Positions 10,641 through 20,464 of a DNA stretch of 64,000 nucleotides are shown here, one piece after another (the stretch's first letter is position 1; each line of letters begins with the position of its first letter). The position numbers and the translations under genes were made by a program. The notes below the pieces were generated by a model. The model saw nothing but the letters and a program-made list of their open reading frames with translations. It ran no database searches and was not told the origin of the DNA. Source of the DNA: Prorocentrum cordatum. Its lineage: Eukaryota; Sar; Dinophyceae; Prorocentrales; Prorocentraceae. The DNA is taken from NCBI GenBank assembly GCA_963575745.1, contig CAUYUJ010006335.1:473564-537563 (forward strand). The letters are read 5' to 3'.

Positions 10641-10775
10641 CCTGACCCCGAGGGTGTCAGCTGCGCGTGAGGAGCTGTCCTGCGCCGGAGTGACCTTTTC
10701 GGTGCGGGCCTATCCCGGGTTTCCCTCAGCGCCGGGCGTCGCAGTCTTTTCACGAAGGACGTTTTTGCTCTGTTT

Positions 10776-10905
10776 CGGGCCCCGGGGCCCTCTCAGATCG
10801 ATACGGCTCGAAAAATGACAGATAACCACGGGGTCTAGGGCTCCGGTAGTGATTCTTCACGATGTCGCATTCTGGTGGCAACGTCGGATCTGAGGGTTGA
10901 GGTTT
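10776..10905 (+). repeat. Dispersed repeat, copy 1 (GGCTCGAAAAATGAC family)
   Basis: Contains TTTCGGGCCCCGGGG, CAGATCGATACGGCTCG and AAAAATGACAGA, then GCAACGTCGGATCTGAGG. The same blocks in the same order and spacing occur at 61784-61910, with small differences. Confidence 0.75.
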
Positions 10906-11195
10906 TCAAAGCTTTTTCGTTGGTTCGAGGCGGCTTTCCAGCAGCCTCAGGGTGCTCTGCAGCAGCTGCGTCCCTGGGGGGGGGGGCGGGAGTCTCGGGT
11001 CCGCGATTTTGGGGGCGCTCTCGGCAGTTTTCCAGCCTGGCGCTCTCCAGCAGCTGCGCCCCGCGAAGAGTCGGCGAAGAGCGTCCCATGGGGTGCCCGG
11101 ATCGCCCCGAACGGCCGACCGAGGGCGTTCTGGGGGTGCCATGGCCGCCCCGATCGGCCGCTGGAGGCCCGAGCTCAGACCCGAAAGCCACCCGC
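10906..11195. other. GC-rich sequence with weak similarity to 54893-55040
   Basis: No gene recognised. Blocks such as GGATCGCCCCGAACGGCC and CCCGAAAGCCAC have near matches in 54893-55040, so this may be another old dispersed repeat. Open frames on both strands are Ala/Arg/Gly/Pro rich and uninformative. Confidence 0.35.
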
Positions 11196-11196
11196 G

Positions 11197-11297
11197 GGTA
11201 GGGTTGAGTCGGGCCTGCGCCTCTACAGGAGGAAGATCCAAACATAGCCAAACTAGAGTCAGGGGACGACTTGTTCTGACCAATTTTGACTATCCGT
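11197..11297 (+). repeat. Dispersed ~100-bp repeat, copy 1 (pyrimidine-CTACAG block)
   Basis: Reads TTGAGTCGGGCCTGCGCC, then TCTACAGGAGGAAGATCC, then CATAGCCAAACTAGAGTCAG and GGGACGACTTGTTCTGACCA. A copy with the same blocks lies at 12994-13092. The CCTCTACAG|GAGG segment resembles a 3' splice acceptor, but I have no transcript evidence. Confidence 0.75.
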
Positions 11298-11554
11298 GAG
11301 GGCTTCGCCCCCTGCCGCCGGCCCCCTCTCTATCAGAATGGGATACAGCAGAGCTATATTGGGATGTTCGGGCGCCGTCTTGATGACATTCGGGAACGTC
11401 ATGCGAGGGCGGCTGGCGATGAGCAAAACAGATTGAGATGTTGAAGTTGTTGTTGAACGCTTTGTTGCCTTCTTGGCATTTTTCTCCAGTTGTTCACTGG
11501 AAGCGCTCTGGGAACGGCTGGGGATTGCTTCAGGCAATCTCTGGGAAGGTTATT

Positions 11555-12345
11555 TTTTCTGCTCTGGAGAAGGAGTGGCGCCTTTGGGCAGCTTCCGCGA
11601 GGTGGATTCGTAGCGTGGGGGGTGCGCGCGAATTTGGTGTAATTTGCAAGGGATCGTGGCCTCGGGGACGCGAATGTGGCGTAATTTACAAGGGATCGTC
11701 GCCTGGGGGGCGCGACAGCGGCGTAATTTACGAGGGATCGTTGCCTCGGTGGCGCGAATGTGGCGTAATTCACAGGATCTTTGCCTCGGGGGCGCAAATG
11801 TGGCGTAACTTACGAGGGATCGTGGCCTGGGGGGGTGAATGTGGAACCCACCGCCGAAGTTTCCAGAAACCGGGGGGGGGGCAAAAGAATACCAGCGGAG
11901 CACATATCCCAATACAGAAAATATCAGTTTTTCTGCTTTGGACAGGGGGAGCGCCTTTTCGGCAGCCTCCGCAAGGCGGATTCGGGGCCTCGGGGGCGCG
12001 CCCGCTGCGTAATTTACTAGGGATCGTGGCGTCAGGGGCGCGAATTTGTAGTAATTTACAAGGGATCGTGGCCTCGGGGGCGCGAACTTTATGTAAATCA
12101 CTTGGGATCGTGGCTTCGGGGGCGCGAATGTTGTGTAAATAAAAAATGATCGAGGCCTCGAGGGCGCGAATGTAGAGTAATTTACAAGGGATCGTGGCCT
12201 CGGAGATGCAAATGTGGTGTAAATTGCAAGGGATCGTGGCCTCGGAGACGCGAATGTGGTGTAATTTGCAGGGGATCGTGGCCTCGGGGGCGCGAATACA
12301 GTGTAATTTGCGGGGGATTTGGGCTTCGGGGGCACGAAACTAATG
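11555..12345. repeat. Two-module 42-bp tandem array, each module behind a related leader
   Basis: Module 1 is a leader at 11555-11610 (TTTTCTGCTCTGG through TTCCGCGAGGTGGATTCG) followed by five units at 11650-11835. Module 2 is a leader at 11927-11975 (TTTTCTGCTTTGG through CTCCGCAAGGCGGATTCG) followed by units at about 12021, 12063, 12105, 12147, 12189, 12231, 12273 and 12315, spaced exactly 42 bp. The unit reads GGGATCGTGGCCTCGGGGGC then GCGAATGTGGTGTAATTTAC. Being 14 codons, it gives a long - strand frame of PRPRSLVNYTTFAP-like repeats, but the frame is broken in module 1. Translation is unproven. Confidence 0.8.
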
Positions 12346-12550
12346 TATTTTTACGTGTCCCACGCCCCCCCAGAAATTCTGAGAACTCTCCCGGGGGGCG
12401 CTAACCAGGGTAGTTTTCGGCTCCCCCCCTCGCGCGGACAGTAACAATTTACAGTAGGAAGCAGAAAGCAGTATTGTAACAATGGAAACTGGAACTGGTG
12501 CAGGGAGCAGCAACCTTAAGCCTCGCAGCCTGATGGCCTCGCAAGGGGGC

Positions 12551-12551
<1 letters not shown>

Positions 12552-12646
<95 letters not shown>
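12552..12646. repeat. Homopolymer of 95 T on the + strand
   Basis: Uninterrupted T run, equivalent to poly(A) on the - strand. It could be a retroposed poly(A) tail in - orientation or simple slippage. The length may also be affected by assembly. Confidence 0.9.
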
Positions 12647-12648
<2 letters not shown>

Positions 12649-12653
12649 TAGTA

Positions 12654-12654
<1 letters not shown>

Positions 12655-12687
<33 letters not shown>
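12655..12687. repeat. TA dinucleotide microsatellite
   Basis: About 16 TA units directly after the T homopolymer and a TTAGTAG spacer. Confidence 0.9.
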
Positions 12688-12691
<4 letters not shown>

Positions 12692-12727
12692 TACATAAAA
12701 CAATCAAAAAAACTAAAAAAACGTATG

Positions 12728-12775
12728 TTTGATTTTCTGTCGAACTCCGCTTGTAGGGGGACACGCCCGACCTGG
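12728..12775 (+). repeat. ~45-bp direct repeat, copy a
   Basis: TTGATTTTCTGTCGAACTCC, then GCTTGTAGGGGGACACGCCCGACC. It aligns with 13111-13155 about 383 bp downstream. The pyrimidine-rich lead and (C/T)AG before the G run resemble a splice acceptor. Confidence 0.6.
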
Positions 12776-12993
12776 GGATCGGGGTCGGGGAAAGGGAAGA
12801 CTCGAGTACGCCGGAACCCGGATCAGCCGACGCTTTTGACGGTCTATTTTTCGTGGGATGTTTGCAGCGGGAGTTCGCGTCAAATTTCAGATTTCGGTCT
12901 CTCGTCGTTTTCATGTTGGTCCCGTGAGGCCAACCGGAGTCCCCCGAACCCGAGTGTTACGTTGCCCTGAGAGGGAGGATCAGCCTGGGCCTG

Positions 12994-13092
12994 GTCTTGA
13001 GTCGGGCCTGTCCCTCTACAGGAGGAATTTGCAAAAATACCCAAACTCATAGTCAGGGGACGATTTTGTTTTGGACCAGTTTTCAAACTATT
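12994..13092 (+). repeat. Dispersed ~100-bp repeat, copy 2 (pyrimidine-CTACAG block)
   Basis: Same blocks as 11197-11297: TTGAGTCGGGCCTGTCCC, TCTACAGGAGGAATTTGC, CAAACTCATAGTCAGGGGAC and TTTGGACCAGTTTTCAAACT. Separated from copy 1 by about 1.8 kb that includes the 42-bp array and the T homopolymer. Confidence 0.75.
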
Positions 13093-13110
13093 TTGGGTAT
13101 TTTTTTGACT

Positions 13111-13155
13111 ATTGATTTTTCTGTTGAAGCCCGCTTGCAGGGGGCCATGGCCGAC
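13111..13155 (+). repeat. ~45-bp direct repeat, copy b
   Basis: TTGATTTTTCTGTTGAAGCC, then CGCTTGCAGGGGGCCATGGCCGACC. Partner of 12728-12775. Here TTGCAG is followed closely by GCCATGGCC, a favourable start context, but the downstream frame has no recognisable product. Confidence 0.6.
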
Positions 13156-13354
13156 CGAAGAACCTGGTCTGCCAGCGGCCCCCTGCAGCCGCGCGCCAGA
13201 CGCCGCTCTTGCCTCGGACCCACGCTCTGCATGTAGCCGAGGAGGGGTGACGGGGGGCCGGCACGGCCGGCGCGGAGGCGCGAACGTCAGAGGAGAAAAA
13301 GGTACCAGAACCTCTAATTTCCCCAGAGGGTTTCTCCGAAGGGCTTAGGCGACC

Positions 13355-13845
13355 CGTCCTCCTCCTCCTCCTCCTCCTCCTCTTCTCTCTCCTCTCCTCC
13401 TCCTCCTCCTCCTCCTCCTCCTCCTCCTCCTCCTCCTCCTCTCCCTCCTCCTCCCCCTCCTCCTCCCCCTCCTCCTCCTCCCTCCCTCCTCCCTCCTCCC
13501 TCCTCCCCTCCTCCCTCCCTCCTCCTCCTCCCTCCGCCCTCCTCCCTCCTCCCTCCTCCTCCTCCGCCCTCCCTCCCCTCCCTCCTCCGCCCTCCTCCTC
13601 CCTCCTCCCTCCTCCCGCCTCCCTCCTCCGCCCTCCCTCCTCCGCCCTCCCTCCTCCGCGTCCCTCCTCTGCCCTCCCTCCTCCGCCCTCCCGCTCCTCC
13701 CTTCCCTCCTCCCTCCTCCTCCTCCCTCCTCGCCGTCCCTCCTCCCTCCACCTCCGCCCTCCCTCCTCCCTCCTTCCCCCTCCTTCCTCCCTCCTCCCTC
13801 CTCCCTCCTCCCTCCTCCCTCCTCCCTTCCTCCTCCCCATTTTAT
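13355..13845. repeat. CCTCCTCCTCCCTCC pyrimidine satellite
   Basis: Nearly 500 bp of CCT/CCTCC units with CCGCCCT variants. It yields Glu/Gly/Arg-rich frames on the - strand. It ends at the LINE fragment that begins near 13848. Confidence 0.9.
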
Positions 13846-13847
13846 GA

Positions 13848-15525
13848 ATGTGGAGACGGGCGGAGCTGAGGAGGGTTACCCAGGGGGCTTGGCGCACAGG
13901 TGCTCGTCCGCAGGCCACCTATGGGCACCAGTGCTCAGACACACCTCCGAGCCACGTCCTGGCACTGAGGCAGTTAGGGAAGGCGAGTGTGGGGATTGGG
14001 AGGGGGAACTGTCTCACGACGCCGCTCCAAGCAGTTGTAGGTGTTGGAGAACCAGGAGTCGAGCTCAGTCGACTGATAGCGGACTCTTGGATCAGCTTAT
14101 CGAAGCAGTTTCCCTCTTTGCAGTCTCGCATTCGCAGATCATGGCATCTTGGCGAGCTTGCAGGTATTTCAGATCACACTGAGTTCTTTGACTGGCGGAT
14201 GACCGCTCCCCACCCTGCTGGCGAAAGCCTCGAAGAAGGAACCGACCTCCATCAGGTTACGGGAGAGCTGAAGCGCTTTGAGCGCGAGTGTCAGCTAGAG
14301 TTGTGGAGTCTCACACTGTGTGTTGTTGCAGCAGGGCAGTGGCCTCGAGCTCGACAGACAGGGACAGGATACTCTGTTCCTGCCCTGAGCCTTCGCTGTC
14401 AGAGCGAAGATGAACTCTTCTACCATCGAGTGTGGCCCTGCCCCGACAATTGTAATCATGAGGACCACGGAAAAACACAGATGTTGTCCCCACTGGCGCC
14501 GAACCAGTGGAAAAGTGATATGTCCTTATGGTTGCGCGGAGTGTCAGGCCGCAACCTCACCACCGCTACCTTCCTCGACCCTCTTGTGCCCCCCCTCCTA
14601 TGCACCACGGTGAGGTAGACTTCAGATCTTGTGTGCTCCCAGGGCAGGAGCCTTGGTACACTTTTGGCGATGGCTCTGAGGACCGACATTCCTCGGATCC
14701 AAGGCGTAGGATATGTGGGCCCACGATAACTGGTCTCCAGAGGCGCGAAGGGGCCTGGGAACCAGCGGCTGGAGTCTCGGCCTTTCTGGAAGCCTCCCAA
14801 CGGTGCCGAGAGCGGAGATAGCTGCGCTTGCCTTGGCGTTAGAAGAAACTGCGGGGCCGTTTGTTTGTGCAACTCGGTACCAGCCAGTCCTTGATGGATG
14901 GAGAGTTGGCAGACCGCATGGTAAAACAGGACCTAATCAGGTTTTTTGTTCGTACAGAGTTGCAGTAGCGACGAAGTTGCGAGGAGAGGGCGATGGGCAC
15001 CTCCGCTGGACAGCCGCGCATCTCGAGGATGGAAGTATTGCCCTCGCCTCGGCTCAGTTGGTTTTCACCTGTCTCAATTTGTGCACGGACCATTGGGCGG
15101 GTGAGGCGGCGGATCGGGGTTGGGATCATCATTTCCAGCGGCCTATCCCTCACACCGGTCAGGCTGATTGTATAACAGTCCTGGTTAGGAAGAGGGCCTG
15201 CAGAGCACGCATGGACTCGTTGGCTGCTGACCCCTGGCAAGTCACTAGAGAGCGCAAAGCACGCTCGAAACCAAGGAAGAAAGTGGAGAGAGTGCTAGCG
15301 CCCACATCGCATAGACTCGAGAAGAGTGGTGGGCAGTGCATCGGTTCGGTTTGCGAGCAGCTTGCACCAGCAGGCCACATTATTTCGTCAGCTGCCCCTC
15401 AGTGCCCTGGACCCAGTGAGAGATTCGGGTTGAGTCGGTCTCGGTCGGTCGTGGAAAAGGCAGGTCCAGACAGGCACGAGGGTCAGCCATGTTTCACACA
15501 CCTTGACGATCTGGCAAGACTGTAA
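13848..15525 (+). pseudogene. Decayed 3' part of a non-LTR retrotransposon (Cys/His region and RNase H)
   Basis: The first frame (13848-14618) carries a Cys/His segment near its end, LRCQSEDELFYHRVWPCPDN, of the type found between reverse transcriptase and RNase H in LINE polyproteins. A shift leads to 14528-14821, with YTFGDGSEDRHSSDPR, matching the first RNase H Asp region (consensus DGS). Another shift leads to 14713-15525, with VPRAEIAALALALE (the RNase H Glu motif), a degenerate VLDGW segment, and HWAGEAADRG, a degraded GNxxAD-like final motif. The frames differ, so at least two indels separate the pieces. The upstream reverse transcriptase is absent. The fragment abuts a CCT satellite. 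It is a fossil, and family assignment beyond LINE RNase H is inference. Confidence 0.6.
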
Positions 15526-15904
15526 TATGAGATTCTGACGAGCAGGAGGATGCACGGCCACTGCCGGTGGTCGATGGTTTTCCCTTCCAGGCCCCCCCCC
15601 ACCTTGAAAGGGGTCGAGAACACCTCGAGGCTTGTGCAAGGGGTTTACCCATCGAGGCGCGCCCCAGCTGCAGTTACTGCTGCAGCCACTCGGAGATTGA
15701 TGGAGACGGCGGGGGAGGAGGCCGATGTGAGAGCGGCAGAGAGCGAGAGTGCCGCCACTCTGCCGCCCCCCCCGCCCCCGCCGCCGCCCACATCTCGGAG
15801 CCCGACGAGCAGGCGCCGCCCCGCTTTGCCTGCCTGGGAAGCGGGCTCGTATGTCTGAGGAGGGACGGCCACTTCGTGGCTTCATATGATATTCTTGATA
15901 TTCC
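15526..15904. other. No gene recognised
   Basis: GC-rich sequence between the RNase H remnant and a pyrimidine satellite. It includes short C runs and a CCG run (about 15762-15785). No coding call. Confidence 0.4.
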
Positions 15905-16195
15905 TGATATTACTCCCTCCTCCCTCCTCCCTCCTCCCTCCTCCCTCCTCCCTCCTCCCTCCTCCCTCCTCCCTCCTCCCTCCTCCCTCCTCCCTCCGCC
16001 CTCCTCCCTCCTCCTCCTCCCTCCTCCCTCCTCCCTCCCTCCCCTCCCTCCCTCCTCCTCCTCCCTCCTCCCTCCTCCCTCCTCCCTCCGCCCTCCTCCC
16101 CTCCGCCCTCCGCCCTCCGCCCTCCGCCCCCGCCCTCCGCCCTCCGCCCTCTGCCCTCCGCCCTCCCCCCCCCCCTCCCTCCTCCCCCCTCCCTA
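15905..16195. repeat. CTCCCTC pyrimidine satellite
   Basis: About 290 bp of CTCCCTC and CCGCCCTC heptamer-like units, similar in type to 13355-13845. Confidence 0.9.
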
Positions 16196-16336
16196 CTCAG
16201 CGTGGCTTGAGGCCAGCGTGGCTCAAGCCGCGCTGGCCTCGAGCTGACCGGCCTCCAGCATCCAGGGCCCGAGCCTCCGCGCATCGCCCTTTCCTTCGCC
16301 CGCCCCTTCGCCTCCCTCCCCCAACTTCGGCGCGCC

Positions 16337-18468
16337 ATGGCCGGGCGGTGCGCTATGTGCTTCGCTGCAGGCGTGGGCGCCCCGGCGTTGCCTGGGACCG
16401 CCTTCTGCGCTGCGCATGCGGCGGCCCCGCTGGCGCCCGCTGACGCCGCTGGCGCCGCGCTGGCAGCGCCGCCGCCGCAGCGCGCTGCGGCGCGGCGCGA
16501 GGCCGGGCCGCGGGGCAGGGGGGCAGCCGCGCCACTGGCAGGCTGGAAGGTGAGCGTTCAAGGACATGGTCGGCACATTCCCTGGAAGCAACGCGAGCTG
16601 CGCGTCGCAGTAGGCGACCTCCGGCTCCAGCCCGCCAACAATTCGCGAGCACGCCTCCGCCGCGTGAACCTCCCGCGCCGACCCCGGGACTGCGTTTGGG
16701 AAGATCTTCGAGGAGAGCAGGACCTTCCAGCCGACTTGCTGCAACTCCTCAGTGAAGCATTCGTTCGCGATCGACCAGAGGATCCCGCGGGTGGCAGCAA
16801 CGGGGAGGAGGGGAATACTTTCGTGGGTGGTGACCCCTCCATCGTTGATGAGAGCATGGGGGTCGACGGGGGGGCACCGAACGGCCTCGCGTACTTCGAT
16901 TCCGCGCCTTGGTCGAAGCTGTTGGTCCCTTTGCAGACCTTGTCCGAGATCCCCAACATGAAACTCCAGGCATTCGCTTCGGTCAAGGCCAACATCATCA
17001 CGGGCGTGTTGGGTGCGACAGACAGCGGTGACGTCTCGAACATGGAACGGGCCTGGAAGGCGCTCTTGGCGCTGGATTGCTTTGTGTTGTGGAAGCCCGA
17101 ACTGAAGAACCAGGGGAAGAAGCAGGCATGGGCTCTGCGGCAGTTGCTCGCCGAAAGGCTCGAGATGGTGCGTTTAGGCGCATGGGGCATCCTTCGCGAC
17201 GAGTGGCTCCGACGACCGGCCCCGGCGGCTGGGGGCGCTCTCGGCGCCGACGAGGACCTCGAGCGCACGGCTATCCGAGTGCGGCAACTGTTGGAAGTGG
17301 GGGGGCTCCAGCGGGCGTCGGCGCGGATCCTGGAAACCGCGCCGCTGGCGCGCGGGCCGGATTTGCTTCGGTGCGTACAGAACTTTTTCCCGACCGAGGG
17401 GGCCGCGGCGTTGCCCTTGCCTCCGCCGACGGCCCTCTCGCCGTGCCTCCAGGAGGCCTTCCGGGGGTCGCCGGCGAAATCCCGCTCCCGCACGCCGAGG
17501 CGCGTTGCTGCGAGTTTGGGGGGCTCTCGCTATGAGCACTGGCGGGCCCTCCTGCACGTGGTCGGCGGCGGCAGGAAGGTGGGGGCCTTGGCCCTGGTGG
17601 TGGCAGAGGGGCGCCTGCCATCCGCGGTACTGCAGGCGCTGGCGCGAGGGCGGGTCATCCCATTGCAGAAGACGGGCGGCGGCGTCAGGGCCGTTGTGAT
17701 ACAGAACGCCCTCTTGAATCTGCTCCAGAAAGCGCTGGCGCAGCTGCTGGGGCTCGCAATCCGAGCTGCCACCGCCCCCTTTCCAGTGCGGTGTGGGCGC
17801 GCCAGGCGGCGCGGAAACAGTGGTGCACCTCGGGGCAGCTGCAAGCGCACCCGGACTGGGGCGTGCGCAGCTTAGACTTGTCCAACGCGTTCAACGAGTT
17901 GGACCGCGCTTTCCTGGCCAACGATGTTGGCCGGGTCGTGCCCGCCTGGGCGCCGATCGCCCAGCGTTTGCTGGCGGCAGGCGCGGGGCACTTGCTGGTG
18001 GCCGACGCCGGCACGCGCGCCCCCATCCAGGTGCGGCGCGGGGTGATGCAGGGCGGGCCGCCCTCGCCGATCCTGTTCGCGCTGGGCATTGCCCCGGCCG
18101 TCCGCGCGGTAGACGGGCGCTTGGAGCAGCTCCAAGTCGAGCGGGAGATGGCCGCGCACATGGATGATGTCGACGTCTTCCTGCCGCCACCTGCGATGCC
18201 GAACGTCCTCCTGGCGGCGGGGCCGGCCTTCGCCCAAGCCGGCCTGCGGCTCAACGCCATGGAGACCACCTACTGGCGACCGGAGGGCGCCGCCGACCAA
18301 AACTTCACGGCGCCGGCGACGCAGGCGCGCGTGCCGGTGGCTAGGGCGCGGCAGCCGGCCACGTTCCGCGCCCCCTTGGACGTCGGGGCCCGCGGCGCGG
18401 CCGAGGCGGCGGAGGAGGTTTGGCAGGCCCCCCGCGCACGTTGGCCTGTCTCGCGTTTGACTCCTTGA
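16337..18468 (+). pseudogene. Frameshifted reverse transcriptase of a non-LTR retrotransposon
   Basis: Two overlapping frames form one protein. The first (16337-17875) starts with a Cys/His cluster, CAMC then CAAH (residues 5-27). It has a basic Pro/Ala linker, a helical middle, then GRVIPLQKTGGGVRAVVIQN, which corresponds to the early reverse transcriptase motifs. The frame then shifts near 17780. The second frame (to 18468) carries motif A (LDLSNAFNELD, catalytic Asp codon at 17875), motif B (RRGVMQGGPPSPILFALG, near 18035-18080) and motif C (AHMDDVDVF, the two Asp codons at 18163-18168). All three catalytic aspartates are preserved, so only the shift obviously breaks it. I see no endonuclease or RNase H here. 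It is a LINE fragment or an unusual reverse transcriptase, and the start codon choice is by position only. Confidence 0.75.
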
Positions 18469-18673
18469 CGCAGCGCGGCTGCCCGCTTGCGGTTGCGAGC
18501 AGAAGTATCCCCGCCAGCTGGTCAGCCATGTGTGTTCGTCTCTGTTGGCCCGCAGCCTTGCACGTTGGACTGGCTGTGCAGCCCCGCGCTTCGCCGCGCT
18601 TGGTGGCGCGTCTACCTTTGGCGCCTGGTGCGACAAGGTTCAATTAATCCTGTTCCCGTGGTCTCGCCTCTGG

Positions 18674-18869
18674 GATCGGGCCGGGCGAAAGGGGGGGATT
18701 GGGAAAGGGGGGTTACGAAATTTGCTGCATGCAGCTGGTTTTGGCCCCACCGAGGGGCCCATTCCTCGATGCATGGCCGTTTCCGGCGCCGGGAGGCGCC
18801 CGGAAAATCAGCTACGCGAGCTGATTCTCAACCCCCCCTTTGCTATCCCCCCCTTTCGCCCGACCCGAT
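18674..18869. mobile_element. 196-bp inverted-repeat (MITE-like) element
   Basis: The left end reads ATCGGGCCGGGCGAAAGGG, then GGGGATTGGGAAAGGGGGG. The reverse complement of the right end reads ATCGGGTCGGGCGAAAGGG, then GGGATAGCAAAGGGGGGG. Pairing continues inward through AGCTGGTTTT versus AGCTGATTTT, giving arms of about 65 bp and a GC-rich centre. It lies 200 bp beyond the reverse transcriptase remnant. No internal ORF. Target-site duplications were not established. Confidence 0.65.
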
Positions 18870-19340
18870 GGGATGCCCGCGCGCTGGCCGCCTGGCGTTC
18901 CTGGCAGCTTTCGCAGCCTGCCTTCAGCCCCCGGCGCCCCTCAACCTCCCTCGGCGGCAGCCTAGGCAGCCGTGAGTGCGTCCGCTGGGCGATTCGGCTT
19001 CGCCCGTAGCCCGGTCTGACCTCTGACGCCGCATGCGCCTTCGCTTGCGGCTGCGACGAAAATGTATTACCACCAGCCCATTCGAAAATCCTGCCTTTCA
19101 GAGCTTACGGGACAATTGACGAAGAGACACATCTAGGGAAACAGTAGCGAGCAAGGGGGTGGCCTTGGTAGGCCTCTTCAGGCCATCCCTGGGTGCCGCG
19201 TGGGTTTTTTTCCCTTGCCCCTGGAGTGGGCGAGGAGGGCGGGCGAAAATCTGTTGGGCTTCGAGGCGGGGAGGGTGGGGCGCCGTCGCGGAAGACGCCA
19301 GTCGTGGGCCGTGGACCTTCGCGCTCTGCCCTTCGCCCTT
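18870..19340. other. No gene recognised
   Basis: Mixed GC-rich sequence after the hairpin element. No domain-bearing frame seen on either strand. Confidence 0.4.
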
Positions 19341-19344
19341 CGCC

Positions 19345-19356
19345 CTCTTCGCCGTG

Positions 19357-19388
<32 letters not shown>

Positions 19389-19480
19389 GTTCGTCGTGGA
19401 CGATGTCGTCGCCGCTGGGTGCCGCCTTCGTCGTCGTCTCATCCTCGTCAACCTCCGTCACCTCCTCGTCGTCGCCCCGT
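19345..19480. repeat. GTC triplet tract
   Basis: (GTC)n core at about 19357-19387 with degenerate GTC, CTC and GTT flanks. The - strand gives an Asp-rich frame (to 19563) that could be an acidic protein tail but has no other support. Confidence 0.7.
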
Positions 19481-19619
19481 TCTTCTGGGGCATGCCGCAG
19501 AGCACGCACGCCCGAAGTTCGTCCTCCTCTCCCTCGCCCGCTCCCTCCACCGCGCGAGTCCATTGCCTCCCGCGCCGTGCCCGAGACGGGTACAGCGAAC
19601 GCCGCGTGTCGCCGCGCGC

Positions 19620-19935
19620 ACTGGAGTCGGCGCCTCGCCCTCCGCCTCCTCCTCCCCTTCCTCCTCTCCCTCCCCCTCTCCCTCCCTCGTCCCCCTTCCT
19701 ACCTCGTCCTTCTCTCCCTCGTCCCTCTGTTCTTCCCTTCCTCCCCCTTCCTCGTCACTCTTCCTCCCCTTCCTCCCCCCCTCCCCTTTCCCTCTTCGTC
19801 CCCTACCTCCCCTTCCTTCCCCTTCCCCGTTCCTCGTCCCCCTTTCTCGTCGCTTCTCCCTCTTTCTTCCCATTCCTCCCGCGTCCCCCTCTCTCTCTCT
19901 GTCTCTCTCTCTCTCTCTCTCCGCAACTCCACAAC
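19620..19935. repeat. CCTTCC/CTCCC pyrimidine tract ending in TC dinucleotides
   Basis: Pyrimidine-rich run of about 300 bp ending in (TC)n at about 19887-19920. Confidence 0.85.
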
Positions 19936-19939
19936 TACA

Positions 19940-20170
19940 CGTCATGAATACTGCTGTCCTCTATCCTGTGAGATGCTCCGCCCTCGCTGCGTACCAGATT
20001 TTCGTATTCGCAGACGCAGAAGTTTGGTCGAACGTGTTTTTTTGAACTGCCATCGTTTCTGGCGTTTCGAAATTGCTCCCGCTGCAGCGTGGGCCTCATT
20101 TTCCGATCGGCGCTTTGCGCCCGTCGTTCAGAATTGATCTCTCGCCCCAGCCTGGGCCTCTTCTCTGCAT
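19940..20170 (+). repeat. Dispersed segment shared with 60715-60990
   Basis: Shared blocks are TGAATACTGCTGTCCTC (TGAATACTACTCTCCTC at 60718), a T run, and TTGCTCCCGCTGCAGCG followed by GGCCTCATTTTCC (tandem at 60844-60975). It forms the upstream flank of LINE-1. Confidence 0.55.
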
Positions 20171-20228
20171 CCGAATCCTTCCTCATCGTTGTTGCCCCTC
20201 TGCCTTCCCCCTGGTCTTCCGGCTCCTC

Positions 20229-20300
20229 CCGCTCCTTCCGCTCCAGATCTTGTTGCTGCTGTTCGTCCTCGTCATCCTCTTCCTTCCTCATCCTCCCTCT
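20229..20300 (+). repeat. Left copy of a direct repeat flanking LINE-1
   Basis: CCGCTCCTTCCGCTCCAGAT, then CTTGTTGCTGCTGTTCGTC, then a triplet-rich part and CTTCCTCATCC. It aligns with 26882-26970 at about 42 of the first 50 positions. It could be an old target duplication, a terminal repeat of the element, or two copies of an unrelated repeat. Confidence 0.55.
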
Positions 20301-20464
20301 CTTGTTCCAGCTCAGCTCCTCCGCCTTCCCCTGGCCCCCCTGCCCCGCCCGCTCCTTAGCCGTTCTGGCACACAGGTGTGTTTGATACTGCGAACTTCAG
20401 AACGGCATTGCAGTATCGGGTCAGGTGGCTCGTTTCTGACCGCTCCACAGAGTTTCCCTCTGCC

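Noticed and set aside
11555-12345. 42-bp array as a CRISPR-like locus
   Set aside because: Units are contiguous with no unique spacers between conserved repeats, and the context is eukaryotic.
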